This document shows positions 1 to 8,977 of a stretch of DNA of 64,000 nucleotides, in pieces. The DNA is taken from positions 2,294,001-2,358,000 of the forward strand of contig NZ_CP031055.1 in the NCBI RefSeq assembly GCF_003345295.1. Direction: 5' to 3'. Every line of letters starts with the position of its first letter. Positions within the stretch are counted from its first letter, which is position 1. The position numbers were made by a program, and so were the translations under genes. The notes under the pieces are model-generated. The model searched no databases and was not told where the DNA came from. It saw only the letters and a program-made list of their open reading frames with translations. This stretch comes from Vibrio splendidus. GTDB taxonomy: Bacteria > Pseudomonadota > Gammaproteobacteria > Enterobacterales > Vibrionaceae.

Positions 1-556
1 GACTGGTGCTGGTATTATTGTTAATGGTCAGGTTTTCCTTGGCCATAACCGCAACGTGGGTGAAATTGGCCATATCCAAATTGATCCACTTGGCGAGCAA
101 TGCCAATGCGGTAATTTCGGTTGTCTTGAAACCGTAGCGGCAAACCCTGCCATTGTTGAACGTGTCCAAAAGCTAATTAAGCAAGGTTATGAGTCCTCGC
201 TAACAGAGATTGAACACATTACCATTCAAGATGTATGTGACCATGCTATCAATGGCGACGAACTGGCTAAGCAAAGTTTGGTTCGAGTAGGTAATCAACT
301 GGGTAAAGCTATCGCAATGACGATTAACTTGTTTAATCCTCAGAAAGTTATCATTGCTGGTGATATTACAAAGGCACAAGAGATTGTTTTCCCTGCAATT
401 AAGCGCAATGTAGAGAATCAGTCGTTAACGGCTTTCCATAGCGGCCTGCCTATTGTAGCATCACAGATCGATAAACATCCTACGATGGGAGCTTTTGCCA
501 TGATTAAGCGCGCCATGCTCAACGGTGTGTTACTTCAAAAGCTTCTTGAAGACTAA
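1..556 (+). CDS. nagC: N-acetylglucosamine repressor NagC, C-terminal part (partial)
   Basis: ROK-family repressor that senses GlcNAc-6-phosphate and controls amino-sugar and chitin-oligosaccharide genes in enterics and vibrios. The frame is open from base 2, so the N-terminal winged helix lies outside the window. About 184 residues are visible. They begin in the ROK fold (TGAG) and contain the signature EIGH followed by the zinc cluster CQCGNFGCLE, both characteristic of NagC/Mlc proteins. The C-terminus (VIIAGDI, then a helical tail) is complete. NagC rather than Mlc is inferred from the family match and from asnB lying two genes downstream, as I recall from the Vibrio nag locus. A perfect terminator follows. 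Confidence 0.85.
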   Translation, partial: TGAGIIVNGQVFLGHNRNVGEIGHIQIDPLGEQCQCGNFGCLETVAANPAIVERVQKLIKQGYESSLTEIEHITIQDVCDHAINGDELAKQSLVRVGNQLGKAIAMTINLFNPQKVIIAGDITKAQEIVFPAIKRNVENQSLTAFHSGLPIVASQIDKHPTMGAFAMIKRAMLNGVLLQKLLED

Positions 557-579
557 AGAAAAACAACTCTGATTTTCCG

Positions 580-614
580 CGGGCCGTGTTTGTATAAACA
601 CGGCCCGTTTTTTT
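580..614 (+). terminator. Intrinsic terminator of nagC
   Basis: Perfect 12-bp stem (580-591 with 596-607) with a four-base loop, followed by seven T residues. It lies 24 bases after the nagC stop and separates nagC from the antiporter gene. Confidence 0.9.
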
Positions 615-640
615 AAGCTAGGGAACTACTACTACAAGTT

Positions 641-2227
641 ATGGAACTTATATTAATATCCACTGCGTTTATTGCAGGATTTATTGCTTTAAAGTGTCAC
701 CTTCCCCCATTGGTCGGCTTTTTGGTCGCTGGTTTTGGGCTCTTTGCTCTGGGTTTTGAAACCAATGACACCATCATTACCTTGGCTGACCTTGGTGTCA
801 CCCTGCTTCTATTTACGATTGGCTTAAAGCTCGATATCAAAACCCTGCTCTCTAAAGAGATCTGGGCTGGCGCAACAATCCACAACCTTTTATCCACTCT
901 GTTTTTTGCGGTCGCCCTGTTTGGTTTTAAATTCCTAGGTATTTCCTCGTTGGCAGCCATGTCAATAGAACAGATTGTTCTACTCGGCTTTGCCCTTTCA
1001 TTCTCTAGTACCGTATTCGCAGTTAAGTCTCTGCAAGAGAAAGGGGAAATGAATGCGACCTATGGAACATTAGCGATCGGTATTCTGGTCATGCAGGATA
1101 TCTTTGCCGTGGTCTTCTTAACGGCATCGACAGGCAAAATTCCAGAGTGGTATGCCATCGCACTGTTCGCTTTGCCATTCTGTCGTCCGTTGTTCTACAA
1201 AGTCCTCGACTGGGTTGGTCACGGCGAAATGTTGGTGCTGTTCGGCATTTTCTTCGCATTGGTCGTCGGTGCAGGTTTGTTCCAGTTTGTAGGGGTTAAA
1301 CCAGATCTAGGTGCTCTTATCTTAGGTATGTTGCTAGCCGGTCACCCAAAAGCTTCAGAGCTGTCGAAATCGCTGTTTAACCTCAAAGAGCTTTTCCTTG
1401 TTTGCTTCTTCTTGAATATTGGATTATCCGAGCAACCTACCATTCAAGGCTTTATGCTCGCCATCTTATTTTTGCTGTTGCTGCCAGTGAAAGGCGTGCT
1501 TTACTTCTTGGTACTCAACCGCTTCAAATTCCGTGTTCGCACTTCTCTACTCGCTTCTCTATCATTGTTTAACTACAGTGAATTTGGTCTTATCGTCGGT
1601 GGTCTTGCCTTTAAGATGGGGTGGATGTCTGGCGATATATTAGTGGCGGTGGCGATTGCGGTTTCGTTATCGTTCTTAATCGCTGCTCCTTTAAACAAAG
1701 CGGGTCATAAGCTTTATCAACAGTCAGGTAAGTGGCTCAAAGAGCACGCTGCTGAAAAGCTTCATCAACGTGATAAACGAATTGATCCTGGTCGCGCACA
1801 AGTGCTTATTCTTGGTATGGGACGTATTGGTACCGGCGCCTACGATGAATTGCGTTCTCGCTATGGCAAGGTTAGCTTAGGTGTCGAAGTTCGTGAAGAA
1901 GCCGCACACAATCATAGAAGCCTTGGAAGAAACGTTATTTCTGGCGATGCAACTGACCCAGATTTCTGGGAGCGTATCTTAGATACAGCAAACGTGAAGT
2001 TAGTGATCTTGGCGATGCCTCATCACCAAGGTAATCAAACAGCCTTAGAACAGCTAAAATCACGTGATTTTAAAGGTCAAATCGCAGCCATTGCTGAATA
2101 CTCCGACCAGCTAGAAACATTGAAAGAGAATGGTGTCGATGCGGCATTCAACATTTACAGTGAAGCTGGTAGTGGTTTTGCTCGACACGTATGTGAGCAA
2201 TTAAACCCAAACATCAATAAGATCTAG
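641..2227 (+). CDS. KefB-type cation:proton antiporter with TrkA-N domain
   Basis: Inner-membrane monovalent cation/proton antiporter family protein (CPA2). Residues 1 to about 350 are a chain of hydrophobic segments matching the Na_H_Exchanger fold. After a charged linker, about residues 385-510 form a Rossmann RCK/TrkA-N domain with the nucleotide-binding loop GMGRIG at 392-397. At 528 residues it is shorter than Kef proteins, which usually run to about 600. No glutathione-binding context or KefF/KefG partner gene is adjacent, so whether the ion is K+ or Na+ is unknown. It sits alone between two terminators. Confidence 0.85.
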   Translation: MELILISTAFIAGFIALKCHLPPLVGFLVAGFGLFALGFETNDTIITLADLGVTLLLFTIGLKLDIKTLLSKEIWAGATIHNLLSTLFFAVALFGFKFLGISSLAAMSIEQIVLLGFALSFSSTVFAVKSLQEKGEMNATYGTLAIGILVMQDIFAVVFLTASTGKIPEWYAIALFALPFCRPLFYKVLDWVGHGEMLVLFGIFFALVVGAGLFQFVGVKPDLGALILGMLLAGHPKASELSKSLFNLKELFLVCFFLNIGLSEQPTIQGFMLAILFLLLLPVKGVLYFLVLNRFKFRVRTSLLASLSLFNYSEFGLIVGGLAFKMGWMSGDILVAVAIAVSLSFLIAAPLNKAGHKLYQQSGKWLKEHAAEKLHQRDKRIDPGRAQVLILGMGRIGTGAYDELRSRYGKVSLGVEVREEAAHNHRSLGRNVISGDATDPDFWERILDTANVKLVILAMPHHQGNQTALEQLKSRDFKGQIAAIAEYSDQLETLKENGVDAAFNIYSEAGSGFARHVCEQLNPNINKI

Positions 2228-2246
2228 TCCTAAACATTGTCTAGTT

Positions 2247-2290
2247 AACCTCTCAAAATTGCTGTTCTTTTGCACTTTTGAGAGGTTTTT
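2247..2290 (+). terminator. Intrinsic terminator after the antiporter gene
   Basis: 12-bp inverted repeat (2247-2258 with 2276-2287) with a 17-base loop, running into TTTTT. It lies 20 bases past the antiporter stop. Confidence 0.8.
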
Positions 2291-2461
2291 GTTTAAAAAA
2301 CCAACCGCAATTAGACGCCACTCACCAAAACCACCTTAAAATTAGATAATTTCTAACAGAAACCCCTTTATATTATTTTTTTGCTCACATTCGGTTGCTT
2401 TTTTTAGCCAGAATGGCAAATTGAATACAGTTGATTTAGAAATTATTTAAAAGGAAGTTCT

Positions 2462-4132
2462 ATGTGTTCAGTATTTGGCATTCTCGACATTAAAAGTGAT
2501 GCCGCAGCACTTCGCCCTATTGCTTTAGAAATGTCTAAAAAGCTTCGTCACCGTGGCCCAGACTGGTCTGGTATCTATGCTGGTGAAAAAGCAATTCTTG
2601 CTCACGAGCGTTTGGCTATCGTTGGTCTGAACAGTGGTGCACAACCACTATACAGCCAAGATAAAAAGCACATTCTTGCAGTGAATGGCGAAATTTATAA
2701 CCACAAAGAACTTCGTGCACGCTATGAAGATAAGTACCAGTTCCAGACTGACTCTGACTGTGAAGTTATCCTAGCGTTATACCAAGAAATGGGCGCCGAC
2801 CTTTTAGAAGAACTTAACGGTATTTTCGCATTCGTTTTATACGACGAAGAGAAAGACGAATACCTAGTCGGCCGTGACCATATTGGTATCATCCCGCTTT
2901 ACCAAGGCTACGACGAGCACGGCAACTACTACGTTGCTTCAGAGATGAAAGCACTCGTTGAAGTATGCAAGACGATCAGTGAGTTCCCTCCTGGTAGCTT
3001 CTATTCTTCGAAAGATGCAGAGCCTCATCGCTACTACATCCGCGATTGGAATGAATACGCTGCGGTACAAGGTAACAGCACAAGTAAAGAAGAACTGACT
3101 GAAGCGCTAGAAGCTGCAGTTAAACGTCAACTAATGACAGATGTACCTTATGGTGTACTTCTATCTGGTGGTCTTGATTCTTCAATCACTTCAGCAGTCG
3201 CTAAACGTTTTGCTGCAATGCGTATCGAAGACGATGAGCAATCAGAAGCTTGGTGGCCACAACTTCACTCATTCGCAGTAGGTCTAGAAAACGCGCCTGA
3301 TCTGATTGCTGCTCGTGAAGTCGCTGATAAAATCGGTACAGTACACCACGAGATGACTTACACCATTCAGGAAGGCTTAGACGCAATCCGTGATGTTATC
3401 TACCACATTGAAACTTACGATGTAACGACGATTCGTGCTTCAACGCCGATGTACTTGCTTGCTCGTAAGATCAAGGCAATGGGTATCAAAATGGTACTGT
3501 CTGGTGAAGGTGCTGATGAGATCTTTGGTGGCTACCTGTACTTCCATAAAGCGCCAAACGCAAAAGAGTTCCACGAAGAAACCGTGCGTAAGCTTCTTGC
3601 TCTAAGCATGTTTGACTGTGCTCGCGCCAACAAATCTCTTGCGGCATGGGGTGTTGAAGGTCGTGTTCCATTCTTGGACAAAGAGTTCATCGATGTAGCA
3701 ATGCGTTTGAACCCTGAAGATAAGATGTGTGGTAACGGTAAAATGGAGAAACACATTCTACGTGAGTGTTTTGAAGACTACCTACCAGATTCAATTGCAT
3801 GGCGTCAAAAAGAGCAGTTCTCTGATGGTGTTGGCTACGATTGGATTGACACATTAAAAGCAACGGCTGAAGAAAAAGTAACGGATCAACAAATGGAAGC
3901 TGCGAAGTTCCGTTTCCCTTACAACACGCCAACAACCAAAGAAGGTTATGCTTACCGTGAAATTTTTGAGGAGCTATTCCCTCTAGAATCAGCGGCAGAA
4001 TGTGTACCTGGTGGTCCTTCAGTTGCTTGTTCATCAGCGAAAGCGATTGAGTGGGATGAGTCATTCAAAAACTGTGTCGACCCATCAGGCCGTGCAGTAC
4101 AAGCCGTTCACAACGATGCTTACAACGCTTAG
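2462..4132 (+). CDS. asnB: Asparagine synthetase B (glutamine-hydrolysing)
   Basis: Makes asparagine from aspartate, ATP and glutamine in the cytoplasm. The protein starts MCSVFG, so removal of Met leaves the catalytic N-terminal Cys of a class II (Ntn) glutaminase domain covering about residues 1-200. The synthetase domain carries the pyrophosphate loop SGGLDS at 235-240 and the conserved SGEGADEIFGGY stretch near 350. Length 556 agrees with E. coli AsnB (554). The start is supported by AAGGAAG seven bases upstream. The gene is monocistronic, with an AT-rich 230-base leader and a terminator behind it. Confidence 0.97.
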   Translation: MCSVFGILDIKSDAAALRPIALEMSKKLRHRGPDWSGIYAGEKAILAHERLAIVGLNSGAQPLYSQDKKHILAVNGEIYNHKELRARYEDKYQFQTDSDCEVILALYQEMGADLLEELNGIFAFVLYDEEKDEYLVGRDHIGIIPLYQGYDEHGNYYVASEMKALVEVCKTISEFPPGSFYSSKDAEPHRYYIRDWNEYAAVQGNSTSKEELTEALEAAVKRQLMTDVPYGVLLSGGLDSSITSAVAKRFAAMRIEDDEQSEAWWPQLHSFAVGLENAPDLIAAREVADKIGTVHHEMTYTIQEGLDAIRDVIYHIETYDVTTIRASTPMYLLARKIKAMGIKMVLSGEGADEIFGGYLYFHKAPNAKEFHEETVRKLLALSMFDCARANKSLAAWGVEGRVPFLDKEFIDVAMRLNPEDKMCGNGKMEKHILRECFEDYLPDSIAWRQKEQFSDGVGYDWIDTLKATAEEKVTDQQMEAAKFRFPYNTPTTKEGYAYREIFEELFPLESAAECVPGGPSVACSSAKAIEWDESFKNCVDPSGRAVQAVHNDAYNA

Positions 4133-4159
4133 CGCGTTTTGAACAAACCCTAAAGACTA

Positions 4160-4187
4160 AAAAAGGCGCATTATGCGCCTTTTTGTT
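4160..4187. terminator. Bidirectional terminator between asnB and rfaH
   Basis: Perfect 11-bp stem (4160-4170 with 4174-4184) with a three-base loop. A and T tracts on both sides let it end asnB on the plus strand and rfaH on the minus strand. Confidence 0.9.
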
Positions 4188-4219
4188 TTAAGCCTATTTT
4201 TTGCTTTGTATTACTGCAC

Positions 4220-4726
4220 TTATGCGTGAGCTTGTAGTGCTTCGTTCTCAATACTGATCGGAACCACTTTGCTGATCATTTTTACCAGCATAATAGATCG
4301 AGCTTCACCATCTTTCTGATGGAAAATAGCTTCAACCCCAGCAAACTGACCACTATTGATCTTGACCACTTGCCCTGATTCAAACTCAAAACAGCACTCT
4401 TCAGGTTCATCTTCGCAACACTTCTCAAACTCTTTCAGTTCATACACTAAGTCGCCTTGGACTTCATGTGGCCTTGCTCCAAACTTAATAAAGTCGACAA
4501 CGCCACGAGTCGAACGAACTGTCGTAAAACTAGGGCCTTGCTCATAATCAAAGCGAACAAAGATATAAGACGGGAACAGCGGTTCTTTGACCTGCTTCTC
4601 TTTCCCTCTCACGACCTTCTTGACATCGATTTGAGGATAAAAGCACTCTACCCCCTGATTTTCTAGGTGCTGTTGAGCGCGTTTTTGATCACCACGCTTA
4701 CAGTAAAGTAAATACCAACGTTTCAT
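4220..4726 (-). CDS. rfaH: Transcription antitermination factor RfaH
   Basis: NusG paralogue that loads on RNA polymerase paused at ops sites and suppresses termination in long operons such as LPS, capsule and secretion operons. The N-terminal NGN domain (about residues 1-100) starts MKRWYLLYCKRGDQKRA and contains PLFPSYIFVRF, typical of RfaH. The C-terminal KOW-like part contains SGQVVKINSGQFAGVEAIF. Length 168 compares with 162 in E. coli. An acidic, cysteine-containing linker (CCEDEPEECC) between the domains is unusual, with four cysteines close together. No ops target operon lies in this window. Confidence 0.93.
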   Translation of the reverse strand: MKRWYLLYCKRGDQKRAQQHLENQGVECFYPQIDVKKVVRGKEKQVKEPLFPSYIFVRFDYEQGPSFTTVRSTRGVVDFIKFGARPHEVQGDLVYELKEFEKCCEDEPEECCFEFESGQVVKINSGQFAGVEAIFHQKDGEARSIMLVKMISKVVPISIENEALQAHA

Positions 4727-5228
4727 TTAACTAGCCATTTTATATTTTTAGATATTTTACCACATGCCTAAAACGGTTGAATCGCCATTAATAAAATGAA
4801 TCATTGTGAGCAAGAAATATTGCGTAGCAGACCAATTTATCAACAAAAAGTTATAGGAGCTAAAAGTGGTTAAGCATTGTACAGAGATCATTTAGAGATC
4901 AAAAGGCTCATTGTTGTAAGCATATGTATCCCACCTTCAATGGGGATTTCATTCTATTTAATCTCAAACCAATACGCCAGACCAATATATCTAAACACTT
5001 TTATTCGATGTTGCTTTAAAAAAGCTCACTTATCAACCAGCTCAAATCTGGAAAGTTAGTTTGCAGCACACTCGAAATAATCAACATCAAAAGCAAAGAG
5101 CATTAATATCAATGACTTAACAAAATTCAGTTATCATAACCATAAAATACACCTATTGCAGACTTTTATCCCACTGTGTATACATGAGTGACTATAAAAT
5201 CTTTTAATACCTAAAATTAGTAAAACTT
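4727..5228. other. AT-rich intergenic region between rfaH and dtp
   Basis: About 500 bases separating divergent rfaH and the peptide transporter gene. It must hold both promoters. I could not single out convincing -35/-10 pairs because the whole stretch is AT-rich. A 60-codon open frame (4877-5059) has no ribosome-binding site and a biased, non-protein-like composition, and I do not call it a gene. Confidence 0.4.
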
Positions 5229-6614
5229 ATGCCAAGCAATCACAACATCTTTGGCCACCCTAGAGGCCTATTTCTACTTTTTAGCACAGAGCTATGGGAA
5301 CGCTTCTCCTACTATGCAATGCGTGCCATCCTTGTTTTATTTCTTACCGATACCACTATCAATGGTGGCCTTGGTTGGTCAACAAAAGATGCCCTCGATC
5401 TTTATGGCATCTATACTGGTTTAGTCTATATCACGCCATTAATCGGCGGCTGGCTGGCCGATAACTACTTAGGACAACGTAAATCGATCCTAGTGGGCGG
5501 TGTATTAATGGCCTTAGGCCAATTTACGCTCGCTCTTCCTAACGGCGCTATTGGCTTAGACCAAGTAAATGCTCTTTATCTGGGTTTAGCACTGCTTATC
5601 AGTGGTAACGGTATGTTTAAACCAAACATCTCAACCATGGTTGGCGACCTATACCAAGAAGGCGATAACCGACGTGACGGCGCTTTCACCATTTTCTACA
5701 TGGGCATCAACTTAGGCGCGCTACTGGGTGGCTTAATTTCAGGTGCTGCAGTCGATTCATTCGGCTGGAAAGCTGGCTTCCTAGCCGCTGGTATCGGTAT
5801 GGTTATTAGCTTAGTTATGCAATTGACGATGGCTCAGTCATGGTTAGGCAACATTGGCTCAGTACCTGCAGCTGCACGAGCGAAAGCGCTGAACAAATCG
5901 AAAGAGAAAACACCACTGACCAAAGAAGAGTTCGACAGACTAAAAGTTATTCTAGTTATGGGTCTGTTCGTAATCGTTTTCTGGGCTGGCTTTGAACAAG
6001 CTGGCGGTTTGATGAACATCTACACTCAACAATATACTGACCGTATGATTGGTGGCTTTGAAGTTCCTGCAGCTTGGTTCCAATCTCTGAACCCATTCTT
6101 CATCATTACACTTGCACCAATCATTGCTGCATTTTGGGTCAAGCTTGGTCAGCGTGAACCAAACTCGCCAGTGAAATTTGCGATGGCGTTGTTTTTCTTA
6201 GCACTAGGCTTTGTGTGCATGATGGGCGCAGTAATGGAGCAAGGTGGCGACCTAACAGTCAAAACATCAATGCTATGGCTAGTCGGTGCTTTCTTCTTCC
6301 ATACCCTTGGCGAGCTTTGTCTATCTCCTATTGGCCTGTCGTTGGTCACTAAGTTAGCTCCGCTTCGTCTGGCATCGTTAATGATGGGCGCATGGTTTGG
6401 TTTTAATGCTGTCGCAAACTACGTCGCTGGCCTTGTGGGTTCTCACGTTGGTGAGCTTGGCGCAATGTCTATCTTCGGTGGTATCGCAATTACAGCGACA
6501 ATAAGTGGCGTCTTACTGCTTCTTTGTGCAGGTAAACTTGTATCATGGATGCATGGTGTAGAAACTAACATGACGCTTGAAGCAAAGCCAAAAGCAGAAA
6601 CTTCTGTTGCTTAA
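5229..6614 (+). CDS. POT/PTR2-family proton-coupled peptide transporter
   Basis: Imports di- and tripeptides using the proton gradient at the inner membrane. The proton-coupling motif ExxERFxYY is present on the first helix (E21, E24, R25, F26, Y28, Y29), followed by about 12-14 hydrophobic segments and the PTR2 stretch FTIFYMGINLGALLG near 155. It is related to E. coli DtpA/DtpB but is somewhat shorter (461 residues against about 490-500), so I give no gene symbol. It is monocistronic and ends at a strong bidirectional terminator. Confidence 0.9.
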   Translation: MPSNHNIFGHPRGLFLLFSTELWERFSYYAMRAILVLFLTDTTINGGLGWSTKDALDLYGIYTGLVYITPLIGGWLADNYLGQRKSILVGGVLMALGQFTLALPNGAIGLDQVNALYLGLALLISGNGMFKPNISTMVGDLYQEGDNRRDGAFTIFYMGINLGALLGGLISGAAVDSFGWKAGFLAAGIGMVISLVMQLTMAQSWLGNIGSVPAAARAKALNKSKEKTPLTKEEFDRLKVILVMGLFVIVFWAGFEQAGGLMNIYTQQYTDRMIGGFEVPAAWFQSLNPFFIITLAPIIAAFWVKLGQREPNSPVKFAMALFFLALGFVCMMGAVMEQGGDLTVKTSMLWLVGAFFFHTLGELCLSPIGLSLVTKLAPLRLASLMMGAWFGFNAVANYVAGLVGSHVGELGAMSIFGGIAITATISGVLLLLCAGKLVSWMHGVETNMTLEAKPKAETSVA

Positions 6615-6650
6615 TATCTAGATCTATTTCAAAAAGAAACATCAAGATCA

Positions 6651-6682
6651 AAAAGGGCTGCTCAATGAGCAGCCCTTTTGTT
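6651..6682. terminator. Bidirectional terminator between peptide transporter gene and hemH
   Basis: Perfect 14-bp inverted repeat around a single central base (6651-6679), with A and T tracts on both flanks. It serves the two convergent genes. Confidence 0.92.
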
Positions 6683-6704
6683 ATTTATTCTATTGGTATA
6701 TTAG

Positions 6705-7667
6705 TTAGCGATGAAGCGCCACTAGCTCAGCCATCATACCGATGTGTGAGTCTCTGTCGTTAAGACACATAATGTAGCTAAAGTCTGAGCCACCAGCATC
6801 AATGAACGTCTCTTTACACTGGTCAGAAATCTCTTCCAACGTTTCCAAACAGTCAACCGAGAACGCAGGAGCCATGATATCAATCTTCTTGATGCCCTTA
6901 CTCGGCAGTGATTCAAGTGTCTCGTCAGTGTAAGGCTTCAACCACTCTTCTCGACCAAATCGAGACTGGTATGTCATGGTGATATCGTCCGCTGATAAGC
7001 CTAACTCAGCAGCAAGTAATTTGGTCGTCGCTTCACAATGCTGAGGGTAGATGTCACCTTCATCAGCGAGTCGCTTCGGAATACCGTGGAAAGAACACAC
7101 TAAATGATCGGCTCTACCATTTTCTTCCCAATGGCTACGAACACTTTCAGCCAGTGCTTTCGCATAGCTAGGGTGAGAATAATAATCTCGAATAAAGCGA
7201 TAGCTCGGGATGACAGGCATTTGTTTGAAGGCTTTAGTTAAACCATCAGAAACGGCCGCTGTCGTTGTGCCTGAGTATTGAGGGTATAAAGGCAATACAA
7301 TAATGTCTTCAACGCCCTGATCCATTAATTGCTCAACGCCGGTTTTAAGGCTTGGATTACCATAGGTCATCCCCAAAGCGACAGGCATCTGTAATTTTGT
7401 TTGTAGCTTTTCAGCTTGTCTCTGCGAATAAACAAGCAATGGTGAACCTTCGTCCATCCAAACAGACTGATAAAGCTTAGCCACTTTAGGTGCTCGAATC
7501 GGTAGAATCACCCCATGTAAAATAGGACACCAAAGCCAGCGAGTTAGGTTTACCACTCGTTTGTCGTGTAAGAATTCACTTAAAAATCGGCGAACGCCAG
7601 CTGGAGTCGCGGTATCTGGTGTTCCTAGGTTAACCAGTAAAACGCCCTGCTTTTTATTATTTTCCAT
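6705..7667 (-). CDS. hemH: Ferrochelatase
   Basis: Inserts Fe2+ into protoporphyrin IX, the last step of heme synthesis. Length 320 equals E. coli HemH. The metal-binding and catalytic motif SFHGIP is present with His194 at the E. coli position, and GVLLVNLGTP opens the protein as in the family. No Fe-S cluster cysteine cluster is visible at the C-terminus, as expected for a bacterial enzyme. It is transcribed from the 277-base gap shared with the adk terminator. Confidence 0.97.
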   Translation of the reverse strand: MENNKKQGVLLVNLGTPDTATPAGVRRFLSEFLHDKRVVNLTRWLWCPILHGVILPIRAPKVAKLYQSVWMDEGSPLLVYSQRQAEKLQTKLQMPVALGMTYGNPSLKTGVEQLMDQGVEDIIVLPLYPQYSGTTTAAVSDGLTKAFKQMPVIPSYRFIRDYYSHPSYAKALAESVRSHWEENGRADHLVCSFHGIPKRLADEGDIYPQHCEATTKLLAAELGLSADDITMTYQSRFGREEWLKPYTDETLESLPSKGIKKIDIMAPAFSVDCLETLEEISDQCKETFIDAGGSDFSYIMCLNDRDSHIGMMAELVALHR

Positions 7668-7882
7668 AGCTACCTGAGACCAATGTGTGATTTTCTGGAA
7701 CGTAATATACTAATCTGCATAAGTTTAAGATCATTGTTACGCAACTAAATTTAAGAATAGTCGTTCTTAACCTGAGTTATCGCAACATCACCTTGATCGT
7801 TAGCCGCGCAAATCTAAGCCATAACGCGGAAATTGTGCACAATCGATTTTATCTAGATTGGTATATGACTAAAAATTGAAAC

Positions 7883-7908
7883 AAAAAAAGCGACCTTAAA
7901 GGTCGCTT
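7883..7908 (-). terminator. Intrinsic terminator of adk
   Basis: Read on the minus strand: 8-bp stem (7899-7906 with 7890-7897) around one base, followed by seven T residues. It lies 37 bases past the adk stop. Confidence 0.85.
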
Positions 7909-7944
7909 CCAATATATCAAATTCTAAAACTGGCTGTTAGCCAA

Positions 7945-8589
7945 TTATGCTAGTGCTTTCTCAAGTTCTGCACTAACTTCAGCAACTTGCTTAGTACCGT
8001 CGAACTTAAGGTACTTAGTGTTGCCTGCTTCTGCTTCTTTACCGTAGTAAGAGATAAGCGGAGCTGTTTGATCGTGGTATACACCTAGACGTGCACGAAC
8101 TGTTTCTTCTTTGTCGTCATCACGAACCACTAGCTCTTCGCCAGTGATGTCATCTTTACCTTCTTCTTTAGGCGGGTTGTACACATTGTGGTATGTACGG
8201 CCAGAAGGAAGGTGAGCACGACGACCAGCCATACGCTCAACAATCACATCGTCAGCTACGTCGAATTCAACAACGTAGTCTACTGCGATACCCATTTCTT
8301 TTAGGCCATCAGCTTGAGGGATTGTGCGTGGGAAACCGTCTAGTAGGAAACCTTTCTCACAGTCATCTTGAGCGATACGCTCTTTGATAAGACCAAGGAT
8401 AATTTCATCAGAAACTAGCTGACCCGCGTCGATTACTGATTTAGCTTGCTTACCAAGCTCAGTACCCGCTTTGATAGCAGCACGTAGCATGTCACCAGTT
8501 GAAATTTGAGGGATACCAAATTTGTTCATGATGAAGTTAGCTTGAGTACCTTTACCCGCGCCAGGAGCACCTAGAAGAATGATGCGCAT
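7945..8589 (-). CDS. adk: Adenylate kinase
   Basis: Interconverts ATP + AMP and 2 ADP. Length 214 equals the E. coli enzyme. The P-loop GAPGAGKGTQ is at 7-16, the AMP-binding DGFPRT segment is near 84, and the LID domain (about 122-159) lacks the zinc-type cysteines, as in Gram-negative long-form Adk. The AGAGGATTAAAC stretch before ATG supplies the ribosome-binding site. The gene is preceded by an unusually long leader (separate entry) and followed by its own terminator. Confidence 0.98.
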   Translation of the reverse strand: MRIILLGAPGAGKGTQANFIMNKFGIPQISTGDMLRAAIKAGTELGKQAKSVIDAGQLVSDEIILGLIKERIAQDDCEKGFLLDGFPRTIPQADGLKEMGIAVDYVVEFDVADDVIVERMAGRRAHLPSGRTYHNVYNPPKEEGKDDITGEELVVRDDDKEETVRARLGVYHDQTAPLISYYGKEAEAGNTKYLKFDGTKQVAEVSAELEKALA

Positions 8590-8790
8590 GTTTAATCCTC
8601 TTATAAAAATTATGATTTATACCGAAGCTCACTATCCCGCCTTTCTGGTTCAATTTAAGTCGAACAAGAGAGGTTAGGTAACAACTGAGGCTAAGCACAA
8701 CTGTAAACAGAAGCAAAACGGTAAGTTTCGGTATAACGTTTAAAAATCATACAACTGGAGATGGAAGGTTCATAGCCCCAGCTGATTAGG
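8590..8790 (-). promoter_or_regulatory. Long, probably structured 5' leader of adk
   Basis: Read on the minus strand, a -10-like TAGAAT (8802-8797) would start transcription near 8790, leaving about 200 bases before the adk ATG. Within it, TTATACCGAA (8736-8727) is perfectly complementary to TTCGGTATAA (8626-8617), a 10-bp long-range helix enclosing about 100 bases and ending 27 bases before the start codon. Smaller hairpins lie inside: GTTC/GAAC arms near 8652-8670 and a CTGT/ACAG loop. A further 6-bp hairpin lies before it. The arrangement resembles a riboswitch- or protein-binding leader, but it matches no class I know. The transcription start is inferred. Confidence 0.4.
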
Positions 8791-8914
8791 TCGAGCATTC
8801 TATCACATTAATATTCAATTTGGCTGAAATTAAGACTAAAGAATGTATCGACAGCGTTTGCGTTCGTCTTGTTAGCAACTTTAGCGACATTTCGATGAAG
8901 TTAAGCGACGTTCA

Positions 8915-8943
8915 TAAAAAAAGCCCGCATTCGCGAGCTTTTA
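8915..8943 (-). terminator. Intrinsic terminator of htpG
   Basis: On the minus strand, an 8-bp GC-rich stem (one G-T pair) is followed by seven T residues, 35 bases after the htpG stop. Confidence 0.85.
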
Positions 8944-8977
8944 TTCATAATTATGGGCTTAGCCCAAAGTCGAAAGA

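Noticed and set aside
4877..5059. 60-codon open frame in the rfaH-dtp gap
   Set aside because: No ribosome-binding site, no recognisable family pattern, and the region is AT-rich non-coding DNA.
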